Assembly: GCF_000949455.1 (NCBI RefSeq)
Contig: NZ_JXXK01000002.1
Span: 62,001-126,000 of the forward strand
Source of the DNA: Ruthenibacterium lactatiformans
GTDB lineage: Bacteria; Bacillota; Clostridia; Oscillospirales; Ruminococcaceae
DNA length: 64,000 bases
Direction: 5' to 3'
How positions within the stretch are numbered: position 1 is the stretch's first letter; every line of letters begins with the position of its first letter. Under the pieces are notes generated by a model. It searched no databases. It was not told the DNA's origin and saw nothing but the letters and a program-made list of their open reading frames with translations. A program made the translations under genes and the position numbers. Positions 8,788 to 16,759 of the stretch are shown one piece after another.

Positions 8788-9690
8788 TTATTTTTGAAAG
8801 CCGAAATTGTTTAACAGAAAATCGTTGTCGCGCCAGTCGTCCTTGATCTTTACCCAGCACTGCAGGTTCACCCGTGCGCCCAGAAACTCCTCGCACTCCA
8901 CACGCGCCTCGGACGCGATTTTCTTGAGCATCTGCCCGCCCTTACCGATGATCATACCCTTATGGCTCTTTTTTTCGCAGTAGATGTTTACGTCGATGTC
9001 GATGATATCCTTGTCTCCGCGTTCCTTGAAGCGTTCCACGGTCACAGCCGTGCCGTGGGGAATCTCGTCCCGCAGGTTCAGCAGCATCTTTTCCCGCAGC
9101 ACCTCCGCCACGAGAGCCTTTTCCGGCATGTCGGTGTAGGCGTCGTCCGGGAAATAGTGAGGGCTTTCCACCGCGAAAGGCAGCAGTGCGTCCAGCAGTT
9201 CCGTACAGCCCCTGTCCTCTGACACGCACAGCGGCAGCACGCCCCGGAACACGCCCAGCTCTTCCAGAAACTGCATGCGCACGGCAAGGTCTGTTTCTTT
9301 TTTCAGCGTATCCGTCTTGTTCACCGCCGCCAGCGCAGGCACTTTTTTCACGCGGATGTCCTCCACCAGCGCCTGCTCGGCTTCCGTCAGCTCGCCGTAC
9401 GGTTCAAACAGCATTACCACCGCGTCCACCTCGGCCACGGAATCCGCCGTTGCTTTTGCCATGCGCTCGCCCAGCCTGGTGCGTGGGCGGTGGATGCCCG
9501 GCGTGTCCAGAAATACATACTGCACCGCACCGCGCGTCAATATACCCGTGATGCGCGTTCGTGTCGTCTGGGGTTTTGCGGTGACGATGGCCACCTTTTC
9601 CCCCACCATTCTGTTCAAAAGAGACGATTTCCCCACATTGGGGCGGCCCACGATGGCCACGAAGATCGATTTTGTCTGTTCCTGCTGCAA
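8788..9690 (-). CDS. era: GTPase Era
   Basis: A 300-residue ribosome-assembly GTPase that binds the 3' end of 16S rRNA. G motifs are in order: GRPNVGKS (G1), TTRTRITG (G2 region), DTPG (G3), NKTD (G4). A C-terminal KH domain contains GMIIGKGGQMLKKIA. It abuts dgkA upstream with no gap (dgkA stop at 9691), indicating co-transcription with ybeY-dgkA, a common arrangement with its partner nuclease YbeY. Confidence 0.97.
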   Translation of the reverse strand: MQQEQTKSIFVAIVGRPNVGKSSLLNRMVGEKVAIVTAKPQTTRTRITGILTRGAVQYVFLDTPGIHRPRTRLGERMAKATADSVAEVDAVVMLFEPYGELTEAEQALVEDIRVKKVPALAAVNKTDTLKKETDLAVRMQFLEELGVFRGVLPLCVSEDRGCTELLDALLPFAVESPHYFPDDAYTDMPEKALVAEVLREKMLLNLRDEIPHGTAVTVERFKERGDKDIIDIDVNIYCEKKSHKGMIIGKGGQMLKKIASEARVECEEFLGARVNLQCWVKIKDDWRDNDFLLNNFGFQK

Positions 9691-10152
9691 TTATTTGCCT
9701 TCCTTCCGTTTTCCAAAAATGAACTGCCACGCCACGGCAAGAGACGCGGCCAGCAGCACCGCCAGCAGCGGCCTTGCCGCAAAGAAAGCGAACATGCGCC
9801 GGAACGCCGCGACATCCCAGAACAGGACAGCGCCGCACACCGCGCACCCGATGCTGAATACCAGCACCGCGCCCGCGGCCATGTCTTTCACCACGCCCGC
9901 AGTCATGTACCGGTCCGGCGCAGGGCGCTCCACCGTGCGCTCCAGGCTGGAGTTGACAAGCTCCAGCGCCAAAACCCCGCATACCATGAGCGTGATGAGA
10001 ATGTACTCTGTTTTGCCAAAGCCGTAAAACAGCGAAAAAAGATAAACGTAAAACGCGGCGCACAGGTGGAACCGCATATTGCGCTCCTCGCGCACCGCGG
10101 TGCGGATGCCCTGGGCGGCGTACAGAAAGCTGTCCACGAAGCGCGGCTTCAT
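9691..10152 (-). CDS. dgkA: Diacylglycerol/undecaprenol kinase family protein
   Basis: A 153-residue membrane kinase of the DgkA family, phosphorylating diacylglycerol or, in Gram-positives, undecaprenol. The catalytic ELVNSSLE motif (E64, N67, E71) lies at the start of the second half, and four hydrophobic segments are visible (about 31-47, 50-66, 91-108, 120-145). The last one is an extra C-terminal helix compared with typical forms of about 125 residues. It overlaps nothing but lies 1 base from ybeY and abuts era. Confidence 0.9.
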   Translation of the reverse strand: MKPRFVDSFLYAAQGIRTAVREERNMRFHLCAAFYVYLFSLFYGFGKTEYILITLMVCGVLALELVNSSLERTVERPAPDRYMTAGVVKDMAAGAVLVFSIGCAVCGAVLFWDVAAFRRMFAFFAARPLLAVLLAASLAVAWQFIFGKRKEGK

Positions 10153-10153
10153 C

Positions 10154-10651
10154 TCAGTCCACCTGGCTGTACGAAACCGTGCGCGGCAGGCCCAGCTGGA
10201 TGAGCGCCGCCTCCTCCTTTTCGCGCATACGCACGGCCTCCAGGCCGCCTGCTTCGTGGTCGTAACCCAACAGGTGGAACATGGAATGCACCGTCAGGAA
10301 CGCGACCTCCCGCTGGAGGGAATGGCCGTATATATTGGCCTGCTCCATGGCCCGTTCCATCGAGATGACGATATCCCCCAGCATCGCGGCGCCCGTCTCC
10401 TGATTGATGTCGTACTTGCCGTCCTGCCCCAACGGAAAACTGAGCACATCGGTGGCCTGGTCCTTATCCCGGTACTGCTTGTTCAGCTGCTGGATCTCGG
10501 CGTTGTCCACAAAAGTGACGCTGATCTCGGCAGGGCCCTCGAAATGCTCAGCCTCCAGCACCGCGTGGCACGAGCGGCGGATGAGGATGCGCAGCCCGGA
10601 CGGCACCTTCACCGTGTTCTGCTTGTTGGTGATATATACTTTATGAGACAT
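10154..10651 (-). CDS. ybeY: Endoribonuclease YbeY (16S rRNA maturation)
   Basis: A 165-residue metal-dependent nuclease needed for 16S rRNA 3' end processing and ribosome quality control. The zinc motif HSMFHLLGYDH (H-x3-H-x5-H) is intact, preceded by the conserved DVLSFP block. A GTG three codons further upstream is possible, but the ATG at 10651 has better spacing from AAAGGAT. It lies 14 bases after phoH and one base before dgkA. Confidence 0.95.
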   Translation of the reverse strand: MSHKVYITNKQNTVKVPSGLRILIRRSCHAVLEAEHFEGPAEISVTFVDNAEIQQLNKQYRDKDQATDVLSFPLGQDGKYDINQETGAAMLGDIVISMERAMEQANIYGHSLQREVAFLTVHSMFHLLGYDHEAGGLEAVRMREKEEAALIQLGLPRTVSYSQVD

Positions 10652-10665
10652 CAAAAACACATCCT

Positions 10666-11631
10666 TTACTTTCTGTTTCTCGCAGCCTGCGCTTTGTCGT
10701 AGGCGCGTATGATCTCCTGCACCAGCCTGTGGCGCACAACGTCCTTTTCGGAAAAATGGATCATGGCGATGCCCTCAACGTTTTTCAGAACGCCCAGCGC
10801 GTCCACAAGGCCGGAGCGTGCCTTATCCGGCAAGTCGATCTGCGTAATGTCGCCCGTCACCACGACCTTGGAGCCGGCGCCCATGCGTGTGAGGAACATT
10901 TTCATCTGTTCGGGACTGGTATTCTGCGCTTCGTCAAGGATGATGAAGGCATCATCCAGCGTACGCCCGCGCATATAGGCCAGCGGAGCCACCTCGATGA
11001 GCTGCTTTTCCAGCAGCTTCTGATAATTTTCTGCGCCCAGCATATCGAACAGAGCGTCATACAGCGGGCGCAGGTACGGGTCCACCTTATTCTGCAGGTC
11101 TCCGGGCAAAAAGCCCAGCTTCTCACCGGCTTCCACAGCGGGCCGCGTGAGAATGATGCGGCTCACCTCCCGTGCCTTGAAGGCCTTCACGGCCATGGCT
11201 ACGGCCAGATACGTCTTGCCCGTGCCTGCCGGCCCCACGCCGAAGGTCACGGCATTTTTGACAATGGCGCCGATATACGCTTTCTGGCCCAACGTCTTTG
11301 GCCGCACCGGACGGCCCTTGGCTGTGATGGCAATAAAATCTCCTGTCAGGTCCTTCACGCGCGCTTCATCCCCGCTGCCGGCCAGCGAGATGCAGTAACG
11401 CACCGTCTGTTCTTCCAGCGGCGTACCGCCTGCCCGCAGCATCAGCATGGCGTCCAACGCCCTGCGGGCACGCTCCACATCCTCTTCTCCGCCTGTCAGC
11501 TTCACCTCGGTGCCGCGGCATATGGCCGTTACGCCAAAGGCCTGCTCCAACAGACGGATGTTCTCATCGCAATTTCCAAAAATGGCAAGTGCCGTATCCA
11601 CTGAATCCACTTCAAGCACTGTTTCCGCCAT
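10666..11631 (-). CDS. phoH: PhoH-family ATPase (PhoH/PhoL)
   Basis: A 321-residue protein. After an N-terminal KH-like segment of about 100 residues comes the PhoH P-loop ATPase domain with Walker A GPAGTGKT and Walker B FIILDEAQN, followed by the typical VTGDITQIDLP. The family is an ATPase/probable RNA helicase linked to ribosome maturation and sits next to ybeY in most Firmicutes. The usual pgpH/yqfF gene between phoH and ybeY is absent here. The upstream region holds the structured repeat block. Confidence 0.95.
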   Translation of the reverse strand: MAETVLEVDSVDTALAIFGNCDENIRLLEQAFGVTAICRGTEVKLTGGEEDVERARRALDAMLMLRAGGTPLEEQTVRYCISLAGSGDEARVKDLTGDFIAITAKGRPVRPKTLGQKAYIGAIVKNAVTFGVGPAGTGKTYLAVAMAVKAFKAREVSRIILTRPAVEAGEKLGFLPGDLQNKVDPYLRPLYDALFDMLGAENYQKLLEKQLIEVAPLAYMRGRTLDDAFIILDEAQNTSPEQMKMFLTRMGAGSKVVVTGDITQIDLPDKARSGLVDALGVLKNVEGIAMIHFSEKDVVRHRLVQEIIRAYDKAQAARNRK

Positions 11632-11720
11632 TCCAACACCTCTTATTTTTTATTGTACGCTGCAAGTTTTTGCAGCATATTTCAGCATTCCCCAAACCGC
11701 ATGCCCGCAAACGCCTTTGC

Positions 11721-11816
11721 GCGTTTCAACAGGCGCAAAGCCTCATGCGCGCCAGCGCATCCGGGCATGTCTGCGCATGCCCGCGACCGCGCAGCGGTAG
11801 CTTTGAGACTATTATA
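11721..11816. repeat. Structured direct repeat, copy 1
   Basis: A 96-bp unit running from GCGTTTCAACAGGCGCAAAG to GAGACTATTATA. It contains the GGGCATG...GCATGCCC hairpin and outer partly complementary ends. The second copy lies 148 bases downstream and is about 90% identical by eye. It is non-coding, in the yqfD-phoH gap. Confidence 0.8.
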
Positions 11817-11823
11817 ACGCGAC

Positions 11824-11867
11824 GCCGCAAAGCGGCTGCAACAAAACAACGCCATGCCGTTGTTTTG
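11824..11867. repeat. Two perfect hairpins between the direct repeats
   Basis: GCCGC-AAA-GCGGC (11824-11836) and CAAAACAACG-CCATGC-CGTTGTTTTG (11842-11867, with its second arm starting at 11858) lie between the two repeat copies. They make the whole 11.7-11.96 kb block an array of stem-loops. Confidence 0.75.
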
Positions 11868-11868
11868 C

Positions 11869-11963
11869 GCGTTTCAACAGCCACAAAGCCCATGCGCGCC
11901 AGCGCATCCGGGCATGTCTGCACATGCCCGCGACCGCGCAGCGGTGGCTTTGAGACTATTATA
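11869..11963. repeat. Structured direct repeat, copy 2
   Basis: A 95-bp second copy. Here GGGCATGT-CTG-CACATGCCC is a perfect 8-bp stem and AGCCAC pairs with GTGGCT at the outer ends. Relative to copy 1, some stem differences keep pairing possible. The remainder of the 397-base gap 11632-12028 is AT-rich near yqfD and shows no ORF. Confidence 0.8.
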
Positions 11964-12028
11964 GCATATTTATCAAAATTTAAAAGAGGATTTTGTACAT
12001 AAGTTCTACAAATTTTTCTGAATTTTTC

Positions 12029-13234
12029 CTATGAATCTGCACCAATCGTGCTGTCCGGCTCCATGGCCTCCCCCTCATAGGGCACCATTTTCCCGATATC
12101 CGCCAGCATGCGCACCCGCAGCGTCAAGGTCACCGCACCGTCTGCTTCCTCAGCAGACGGCGTTTCTTCCAGCAGCTCATAGTCGCCAAATTCCGCCCGG
12201 ATGGCGTCCAGAATGCGTGAGCGCGCGATATCCTCCGCCAGCCCGGGCGTCAAATCAAAGGGCACGGCTGCGGCCTGCCGCACCTGCGTTTCCTCCACAA
12301 GCGCAGGCAGATGGAATCCGAAAGGGGCTGCCGGGCGGCGCAGCACGCGCTGGGACGCGTTTTCCGGCACATCAAGCTGTGCATAAAGCGAAAGTTCACC
12401 CCAGGGAAGGTACAGCTTGTAATAGCTTTTGCTCACGGCTTGGGGCAGTACAGGCTCCACATGCAGCGGCTGGGTATATACATAGCTTTTTTCCACCTCC
12501 GCCAGCACCTCGGCCTGAGCATGGGAATAAAGCGGACGTTCATACTGGCTCAGCGTCATACCGCTGACAAGCACCTGGCCCTGGGCCACATACTGGCCCG
12601 GCACCACGCGGGGATAGCCGTCCACCAGCTCCAGCCGCCGTATGATGCCGTCGCTCTTCGCCACTACGTTGGTGACCTCCGTGCCGATGGGCTCCGGCAC
12701 CTTCTCCCGCTGTGTTTTTTCCACCACCAGACGGCCCTGCACAAAATTCAGCGCGACCCAGCCGTATTCTTCCGACCCCACAAACAATTCGCCCGCCGCG
12801 CGCACCAGCTTCTCATTGTTTTGAAACGCACCTTCATAGATTCCCTTTTCAAACAGCTGCGCGCGGGCGGATGCTTCCTGCTCCGGCGTAAAATTGTAAA
12901 AGCAGATGTTCCAGATAAGGTTGCGGCACATGCACAGCAGCAGGACGCACAGCACAAGGCCCGCCAGTATCCCCCAACGGTGACGGTATGTGAACAGCGC
13001 GAAGTATGCGCCGTATTTCTCCCGCACGCGCAGGCGGCACCGGTTCCGGCGCGCATATTTGTGCATGCGCTTGTAATCCCGCAGAGGCACTGTGGCCAGA
13101 TAGCCCGTTTGTGTGGGGCGGATATGTTCGACCGGGACGCCCGCGTTCACGCAGTCGTTTAAAAAGCGCTCGCCGCGCCCGCCTGTTACCTCAAAATTCA
13201 CGCTTCCCATCGCGTACCGCGCCAACCTGTTCAT
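12029..13234 (-). CDS. yqfD: Sporulation protein YqfD
   Basis: A 401-residue membrane protein of the YqfD/SpoIV-stage family, conserved in endospore formers. A soluble N-terminal domain (residues 1-86, with VNFEVTGGRGERFLNDC) precedes a membrane segment at about 87-103, then a large domain with the GIYEGAFQNN and GWVALNFVQGRLVVE blocks. The length matches the family (about 400). The ATG at 13234 overlaps the yqfC stop by one base; the longer reading to 13579 runs antisense-like through yqfC and is rejected. Confidence 0.92.
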   Translation of the reverse strand: MNRLARYAMGSVNFEVTGGRGERFLNDCVNAGVPVEHIRPTQTGYLATVPLRDYKRMHKYARRNRCRLRVREKYGAYFALFTYRHRWGILAGLVLCVLLLCMCRNLIWNICFYNFTPEQEASARAQLFEKGIYEGAFQNNEKLVRAAGELFVGSEEYGWVALNFVQGRLVVEKTQREKVPEPIGTEVTNVVAKSDGIIRRLELVDGYPRVVPGQYVAQGQVLVSGMTLSQYERPLYSHAQAEVLAEVEKSYVYTQPLHVEPVLPQAVSKSYYKLYLPWGELSLYAQLDVPENASQRVLRRPAAPFGFHLPALVEETQVRQAAAVPFDLTPGLAEDIARSRILDAIRAEFGDYELLEETPSAEEADGAVTLTLRVRMLADIGKMVPYEGEAMEPDSTIGADS

Positions 13235-13545
13235 CAACCGCCCTGCACTCCTCCGTAACCAAAATGGATGGAAAACACCTGCCCTCGCACCGTGATGAGC
13301 GTTTTTTGGTAAGTGTCCACCACCAGCTCGTTTCCTTCGATCGTAACGCTCAGCTCGCCCATGTCCAGCTTGAGTTTTTCGGCATCGTACTGCAGGATGC
13401 TCCGGCAGTTTTCGATTTCCAGCGCGCCGCCGCAATCCACATGCAGCACCGGCCGCCCGTACAGCACGGTCTGCACCGTCTGCGTTCCAAATCCCATCGC
13501 GCGGCGAAAAGAGTAGCGCTCGCCCGGCTTCTTTTTCCTGCGCAT
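13234..13545 (-). CDS. yqfC: Sporulation protein YqfC
   Basis: A 103-residue YabP/YqfC-family protein (beta-rich core ENCRSILQYDAEKLKLDMGE, then IEGNELVVDTY). YqfC is expressed in the mother cell under SigE in Bacillus and is always next to yqfD. The ATG follows GGGAGGG. It is divergent from ylbJ over a 63-base spacer. Confidence 0.9.
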   Translation of the reverse strand: MRRKKKPGERYSFRRAMGFGTQTVQTVLYGRPVLHVDCGGALEIENCRSILQYDAEKLKLDMGELSVTIEGNELVVDTYQKTLITVRGQVFSIHFGYGGVQGG

Positions 13546-13608
13546 CAGCCGCCCTCCCTACTATTTGATTCCGGTTCAATCATATATATCAGGGTGGAGG
13601 GACGGTTT
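13546..13608. promoter_or_regulatory. Divergent sporulation-gene promoter region
   Basis: The 63-base spacer between yqfC and ylbJ contains CATATATATC in the + direction, resembling the SigE -10 consensus CATAnnnT. The overlapping ATATATATG could serve the other strand. Both genes are SigE-dependent in Bacillus; assignment here is inference. Confidence 0.35.
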
Positions 13609-14769
13609 ATGAATATTCTTAAAATAAAACGCGCTCTGGCCGAGCTTGTGTGGACTGGCGCGCTGTTGTTTGCCGCAGCCAGCGTGTTCCTTCGCCCGGG
13701 GGCGGCGGCGGGCGGCGTACTGCGCGGGCTGAGCGTATGCTACGAGACGGTCATCCCCGCGCTGTTTCCCTTTCTGGTGCTTTCCCGTCTGCTGCTGGAG
13801 AGCCGTGCCGCAAACGCGCTCGGCCTGCTGCTGCGGCCCTATACCCGTTTGCTTGGCCTGCACAGCCCAAAGGCCCCCACAGCCATGCTGTGCGGCGTGC
13901 TGGGGGGCTTTGCCGGCGGCGCAAAGGCGGTGGATGTTCTGTACCGCACAGGCGAGTTAACTGCCGCTGAGGCCGCGCTGCTGCTGGTATGTACCATTGG
14001 CTCCGGACCGGGGTTCGTCGTCAGCAGCGTAGGCGCGCTGATGTTGGGCAGCGCGGGCGCGGGCTGGCTGCTTTTAGGCGCACAGCTGGGGGCGTCACTT
14101 GTCTGCGGGCTGGCCGCCGCACTTTTTGTTCGCCTGCGCAAACGCGGCAGCATGGCGGGCCGTTTCCGGGCCGCCGTGGCCTGCGCAGCGCAAACGGGCA
14201 AAGGCATGCCCGCCGGCCGCTGTTCCGTCCCGCAAAAAACACAGCCGGACGCCGTTCCGTCTCACACGGGTTTTGTTCCCGCCGTACGGGACTCGGTCAA
14301 CGCCATCGTGATGCTGTGCGGCTATGTAACGCTGTTCTCTTTTTTTGCCGCCATTGCTGTCCCCACAGGCGCAGATGCGTCCGTCCGCTTTTGGGCCACG
14401 CTGCCTCTGGAGGTCACCAGCGCGTGCCGCGCCGCCTGCGAGACTGCATCCGCCTGGCGCACACAGCTGTGCTGCGCCGCACTCAGTGTAATGGGCGCTT
14501 CCGTCTTTCTGCAGGTGCGTGCGCTGCTTGCCCCCCGTATACCGCTGCTGCCGCTGCTGCTGTCCCGTCTGCTGCATTTGCCGCTCTCGCTGCTGCTGTT
14601 CGGGCTTTTGGCAAAGCTGTTTCCCATGGCGTTGTCCGTGGGCGCTCAGTGGGACGCCAGCCCTCTTCTGGCCGTGCGCATGCCGCCGGATGTAATGCTG
14701 ATATTATTCGCCATGGCCGCGCTGGCCTGCGGCGCCTTACCCGTGCCCCGGTATTTACGCCGCCGCTGA
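13609..14769 (+). CDS. ylbJ: Sporulation integral membrane protein YlbJ
   Basis: A 386-residue multi-pass membrane protein with about eight hydrophobic segments. It has the family blocks VIPALFPFLVLSRLL, LGGFAGGAKAVDVLY and IGSGPGFVVSSVG, which resemble the nucleoside-gate repeat found in YlbJ/SpoIIIAG-like transporters. YlbJ is required for spore cortex formation in Bacillus. The start at 13609 follows GGTGGAGGG. A longer in-frame reading from 13006 is spurious because it runs opposite to yqfC/yqfD. Confidence 0.88.
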   Translation: MNILKIKRALAELVWTGALLFAAASVFLRPGAAAGGVLRGLSVCYETVIPALFPFLVLSRLLLESRAANALGLLLRPYTRLLGLHSPKAPTAMLCGVLGGFAGGAKAVDVLYRTGELTAAEAALLLVCTIGSGPGFVVSSVGALMLGSAGAGWLLLGAQLGASLVCGLAAALFVRLRKRGSMAGRFRAAVACAAQTGKGMPAGRCSVPQKTQPDAVPSHTGFVPAVRDSVNAIVMLCGYVTLFSFFAAIAVPTGADASVRFWATLPLEVTSACRAACETASAWRTQLCCAALSVMGASVFLQVRALLAPRIPLLPLLLSRLLHLPLSLLLFGLLAKLFPMALSVGAQWDASPLLAVRMPPDVMLILFAMAALACGALPVPRYLRRR

Positions 14770-14782
14770 AAAGGGGTATAAT
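14754..14782 (+). promoter_or_regulatory. Promoter of the small four-Cys protein gene
   Basis: TTTACG (14754-14759) and TATAAT (14777-14782) are 17 bases apart, overlapping the 3' end of ylbJ. Confidence 0.6.
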
Positions 14783-14849
14783 CAATGCAGGCCGCACAAA
14801 TGCGCCCCTTCCGCAGCGCGGCCAAGCTCCAGGAAAGGAATTCACTCCC

Positions 14850-15065
14850 ATGTTTACAAAACCGCTGTTCGGCAGGGATATCCCCCCGGCCTGTGAATAC
14901 TGTTCCCACGTGGTCCGTGCTGCCGATGGTTTGCTGCGCTGTACCCGGCGCGGCGCAGTGCAGCCTTTTGACCACTGCCGTGCCTTTTCTTATGACCCTC
15001 TGCGCCGCGTGCCGCGCCGCAGGCCACAGCTCCCCACCTTCAGCCCGGATGATTTTAAGCTGTAA
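14850..15065 (+). CDS. Small four-cysteine protein of unknown function
   Basis: A 71-residue protein with an AGGAAAGGA ribosome site. It has Cys15-x2-Cys18, then Cys31 and Cys43, arranged PACEYCSHV...LLRCTRRG...FDHCRAFSYDPLRRVP, which would suit one zinc or Fe-S site. The C-terminal RAFSYDPLRRVPRR block is basic. I recall similar short proteins in Oscillospiraceae genomes annotated only as hypothetical. It has its own promoter and terminator, so it appears monocistronic. Confidence 0.75.
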   Translation: MFTKPLFGRDIPPACEYCSHVVRAADGLLRCTRRGAVQPFDHCRAFSYDPLRRVPRRRPQLPTFSPDDFKL

Positions 15066-15101
15066 GAGCTGCTGCATTTTTACGCGTTTTCCGCACAACA
15101 T

Positions 15102-15179
15102 GAAAACAGGCCCGCGCCTGTACCCTGCCGAACGGTTCACGCCGCCGGGCGGGATACAGGCGCGGGCCTTTCTGTTTTC
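15102..15179. terminator. Bidirectional terminator
   Basis: GAAAACAGGCCCGCGCCTGTA pairs almost perfectly with TACAGGCGCGGGCCTTTCTGTTTTC across a 27-base loop that itself can fold. It serves the small Cys protein (+) and the YoaK-family gene (-). Confidence 0.85.
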
Positions 15180-15187
15180 AGCTTTCG

Positions 15188-15883
15188 TCATCTTCCCGCC
15201 AGCATCAGCCCGAAAGCCGCCAGCAGCGCGGCGCTGCACGCCCACACGGCGTGTACGCCCCAGGCGCCGGCCAGCACCGCGCCCGCCCAGGCTCCTGCAC
15301 AGAACACGAGGATGACCGCACAGTACCGAAGCGCCGCACGGCCCGCCGTTTCGTCGCCGTGTGCCCAGGCGAACACATGCTCGCCTGCGCTGCGCAAATT
15401 GCCCGTGCACATCGTTGTGGCATAAGGCAAGCCCCTCGTGCGCCGGAAACTGTTCACCTGCAGAGAGCAGATGAACGAAACCGTCACATTCACCACAGCG
15501 TCCGGCGCGCTCCGCGGCACGAATCCCACCGCAAAAACCAGTATTGCCTCCGCCAGCAGCACCACGTGCTGCCAAGCGATATGCTGCGCGTTCGTCAGGC
15601 GCGCCTTGAGCCATTCCGTGACGATTACCCCTGCCAAAAACGCCGCTATGGGCAGAAGATAATAAAAGGCCCGCCCGTCCCGCCGGGCGGCGTACAGGGC
15701 CATCAGCACCATATTGCCTGTCTGCGCGTTGGCGAACACTCCTCCCCGCAGAAGATAGGTATATGCGTCCAGAAAGCCGCCGGTAAAAGCCAGGCACAGC
15801 CCCACACGCAGCATCTCGTGCGCCGGGGCGCGTTCCAATGTTTCGCCTTCACGCCGCAGAAATGCGGCAATGGCATGCAGCAT
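15188..15883 (-). CDS. YoaK family (DUF1275) membrane protein
   Basis: A 231-residue integral membrane protein with about six hydrophobic segments and the DUF1275 signatures GGFLDAYTYLLRGGVFANAQTGN and CTGNLRSAGE. The TGN motif occurs in both halves, consistent with internal duplication. The family is widespread and the function is not established (transport is suspected). The ATG at 15883 is preceded by GAGAGGGGAG. It is divergent from the XRE operon. Confidence 0.85.
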   Translation of the reverse strand: MLHAIAAFLRREGETLERAPAHEMLRVGLCLAFTGGFLDAYTYLLRGGVFANAQTGNMVLMALYAARRDGRAFYYLLPIAAFLAGVIVTEWLKARLTNAQHIAWQHVVLLAEAILVFAVGFVPRSAPDAVVNVTVSFICSLQVNSFRRTRGLPYATTMCTGNLRSAGEHVFAWAHGDETAGRAALRYCAVILVFCAGAWAGAVLAGAWGVHAVWACSAALLAAFGLMLAGR

Positions 15884-15983
15884 ACTGTTCTCCCCTCTCT
15901 GGCGGGCCATGCCCGCCGCTTGCAGACATCATTATAGCACCTTCTTTCCAAAAGAAAAGCGCCTTGAATATGACATTGTTTTT

Positions 15984-16038
15984 TGCAAAGCTTACTTGAC
16001 ATTTTTTTGCAAAGCAAACTATACTAAAAGTGCAAAGC
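15984..16038 (+). promoter_or_regulatory. Promoter and three TGCAAAGC iterons before the XRE operon
   Basis: A promoter TTGACA (15996-16001)-18-TATACT (16020-16025) is interleaved with three copies of TGCAAAGC at 15984-15991, 16008-16015 and 16031-16038. The copies are 24 and 23 bases apart, about two helical turns. The first two are preceded by T-runs. They are likely binding sites for the XRE protein encoded just downstream (autoregulation, inferred). Confidence 0.7.
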
Positions 16039-16064
16039 CTGCTATACAAAGGAGAACATGTCCC

Positions 16065-16274
16065 ATGAAGACGAAAATCCCGGAACTGCGCCGTGCGCGC
16101 AGGCTGTCGCAGGAGGAGCTTGCCCAGGCCGTGGGTGTGACGCGCCAGACCATTACCTCCATCGAGGTGGGCAAATACACCGCATCTCTGCCTCTTGCCC
16201 ACAAGCTGGCGCGGTATTTTGGGCTTGCGATTGAGGATGTGTTCGACTTCAGCGACCTGGATGGGGAGGAATGA
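16065..16274 (+). CDS. Short XRE-family transcriptional regulator
   Basis: A 69-residue single-domain helix-turn-helix protein (LSQEELAQAVGVTRQTITSI) of the YgzD/YvaO short type, ending in DVFDFSDLDGEE. AAAGGAGA lies 9 bases before the ATG. It is followed directly by two membrane proteins, a common Firmicutes arrangement in which the regulator controls its own membrane-protein operon. Confidence 0.9.
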   Translation: MKTKIPELRRARRLSQEELAQAVGVTRQTITSIEVGKYTASLPLAHKLARYFGLAIEDVFDFSDLDGEE

Positions 16275-16745
16275 ATGATGATGGAACAGATCACCCTGGA
16301 GCAGTTCCGGAGAACAGTGCGCATACGCCTTCGGCTGCTGCGCGTCTTTATCCTTCTGTGCGCCGCAGCGGTGTTCTGCGCGCACTTTTGGGGCCACCGG
16401 GGCGGTGTGCCGGGCGCTCGGTTTCCTTATTATGCCGACCTGCTCACCGGCGCGCTTTCCGCGCTGGGCATCTCCGCCGCTTTTATTTGCATCCGCCTTA
16501 CAAAAATGCTTCGTGACGACGTGCTGCTGCATAAGATGTATACGAAGGCCACCGACGAGCGCGAAGCCCTTTTATGGCAGAAGGCCGGACGGCAGGCGTT
16601 CTGGGTCGTTGTGCCCGGGCTCGTGCTTGCGGCGCTGGCCGCGGGCTACTGGAGCGCCACGGTATGCATGACGCTGCTGGGCGCGGCTTTGTTCACGGCC
16701 GTCACCACCAAGGCGCTTCGGTTTTATTATATGCGAAAATTCTGA
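16275..16745 (+). CDS. Four-helix membrane protein of the XRE operon
   Basis: A 156-residue integral membrane protein with four predicted helices (about 22-40, 52-74, 105-124, 128-146). Between helices 2 and 3 is a charged loop (KMYTKATDEREALLWQKAG) resembling proteins annotated DUF2178 or DUF6442 that pair with XRE regulators. The start codon immediately follows the regulator's stop, and GGGGAGGA lies inside the regulator gene. No function is assigned. Confidence 0.75.
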   Translation: MMMEQITLEQFRRTVRIRLRLLRVFILLCAAAVFCAHFWGHRGGVPGARFPYYADLLTGALSALGISAAFICIRLTKMLRDDVLLHKMYTKATDEREALLWQKAGRQAFWVVVPGLVLAALAAGYWSATVCMTLLGAALFTAVTTKALRFYYMRKF

Positions 16746-16759
16746 AAGGGGCGTCCGGC

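Noticed and set aside
11632..12028. tRNA or riboswitch in the phoH upstream region
   Set aside because: The hairpins do not form a cloverleaf and no known riboswitch core was recognised; described as repeats instead.
13006..13608. N-terminal extension of ylbJ
   Set aside because: Overlaps yqfC and yqfD on the other strand, and the ATG at 13609 has the ribosome site.
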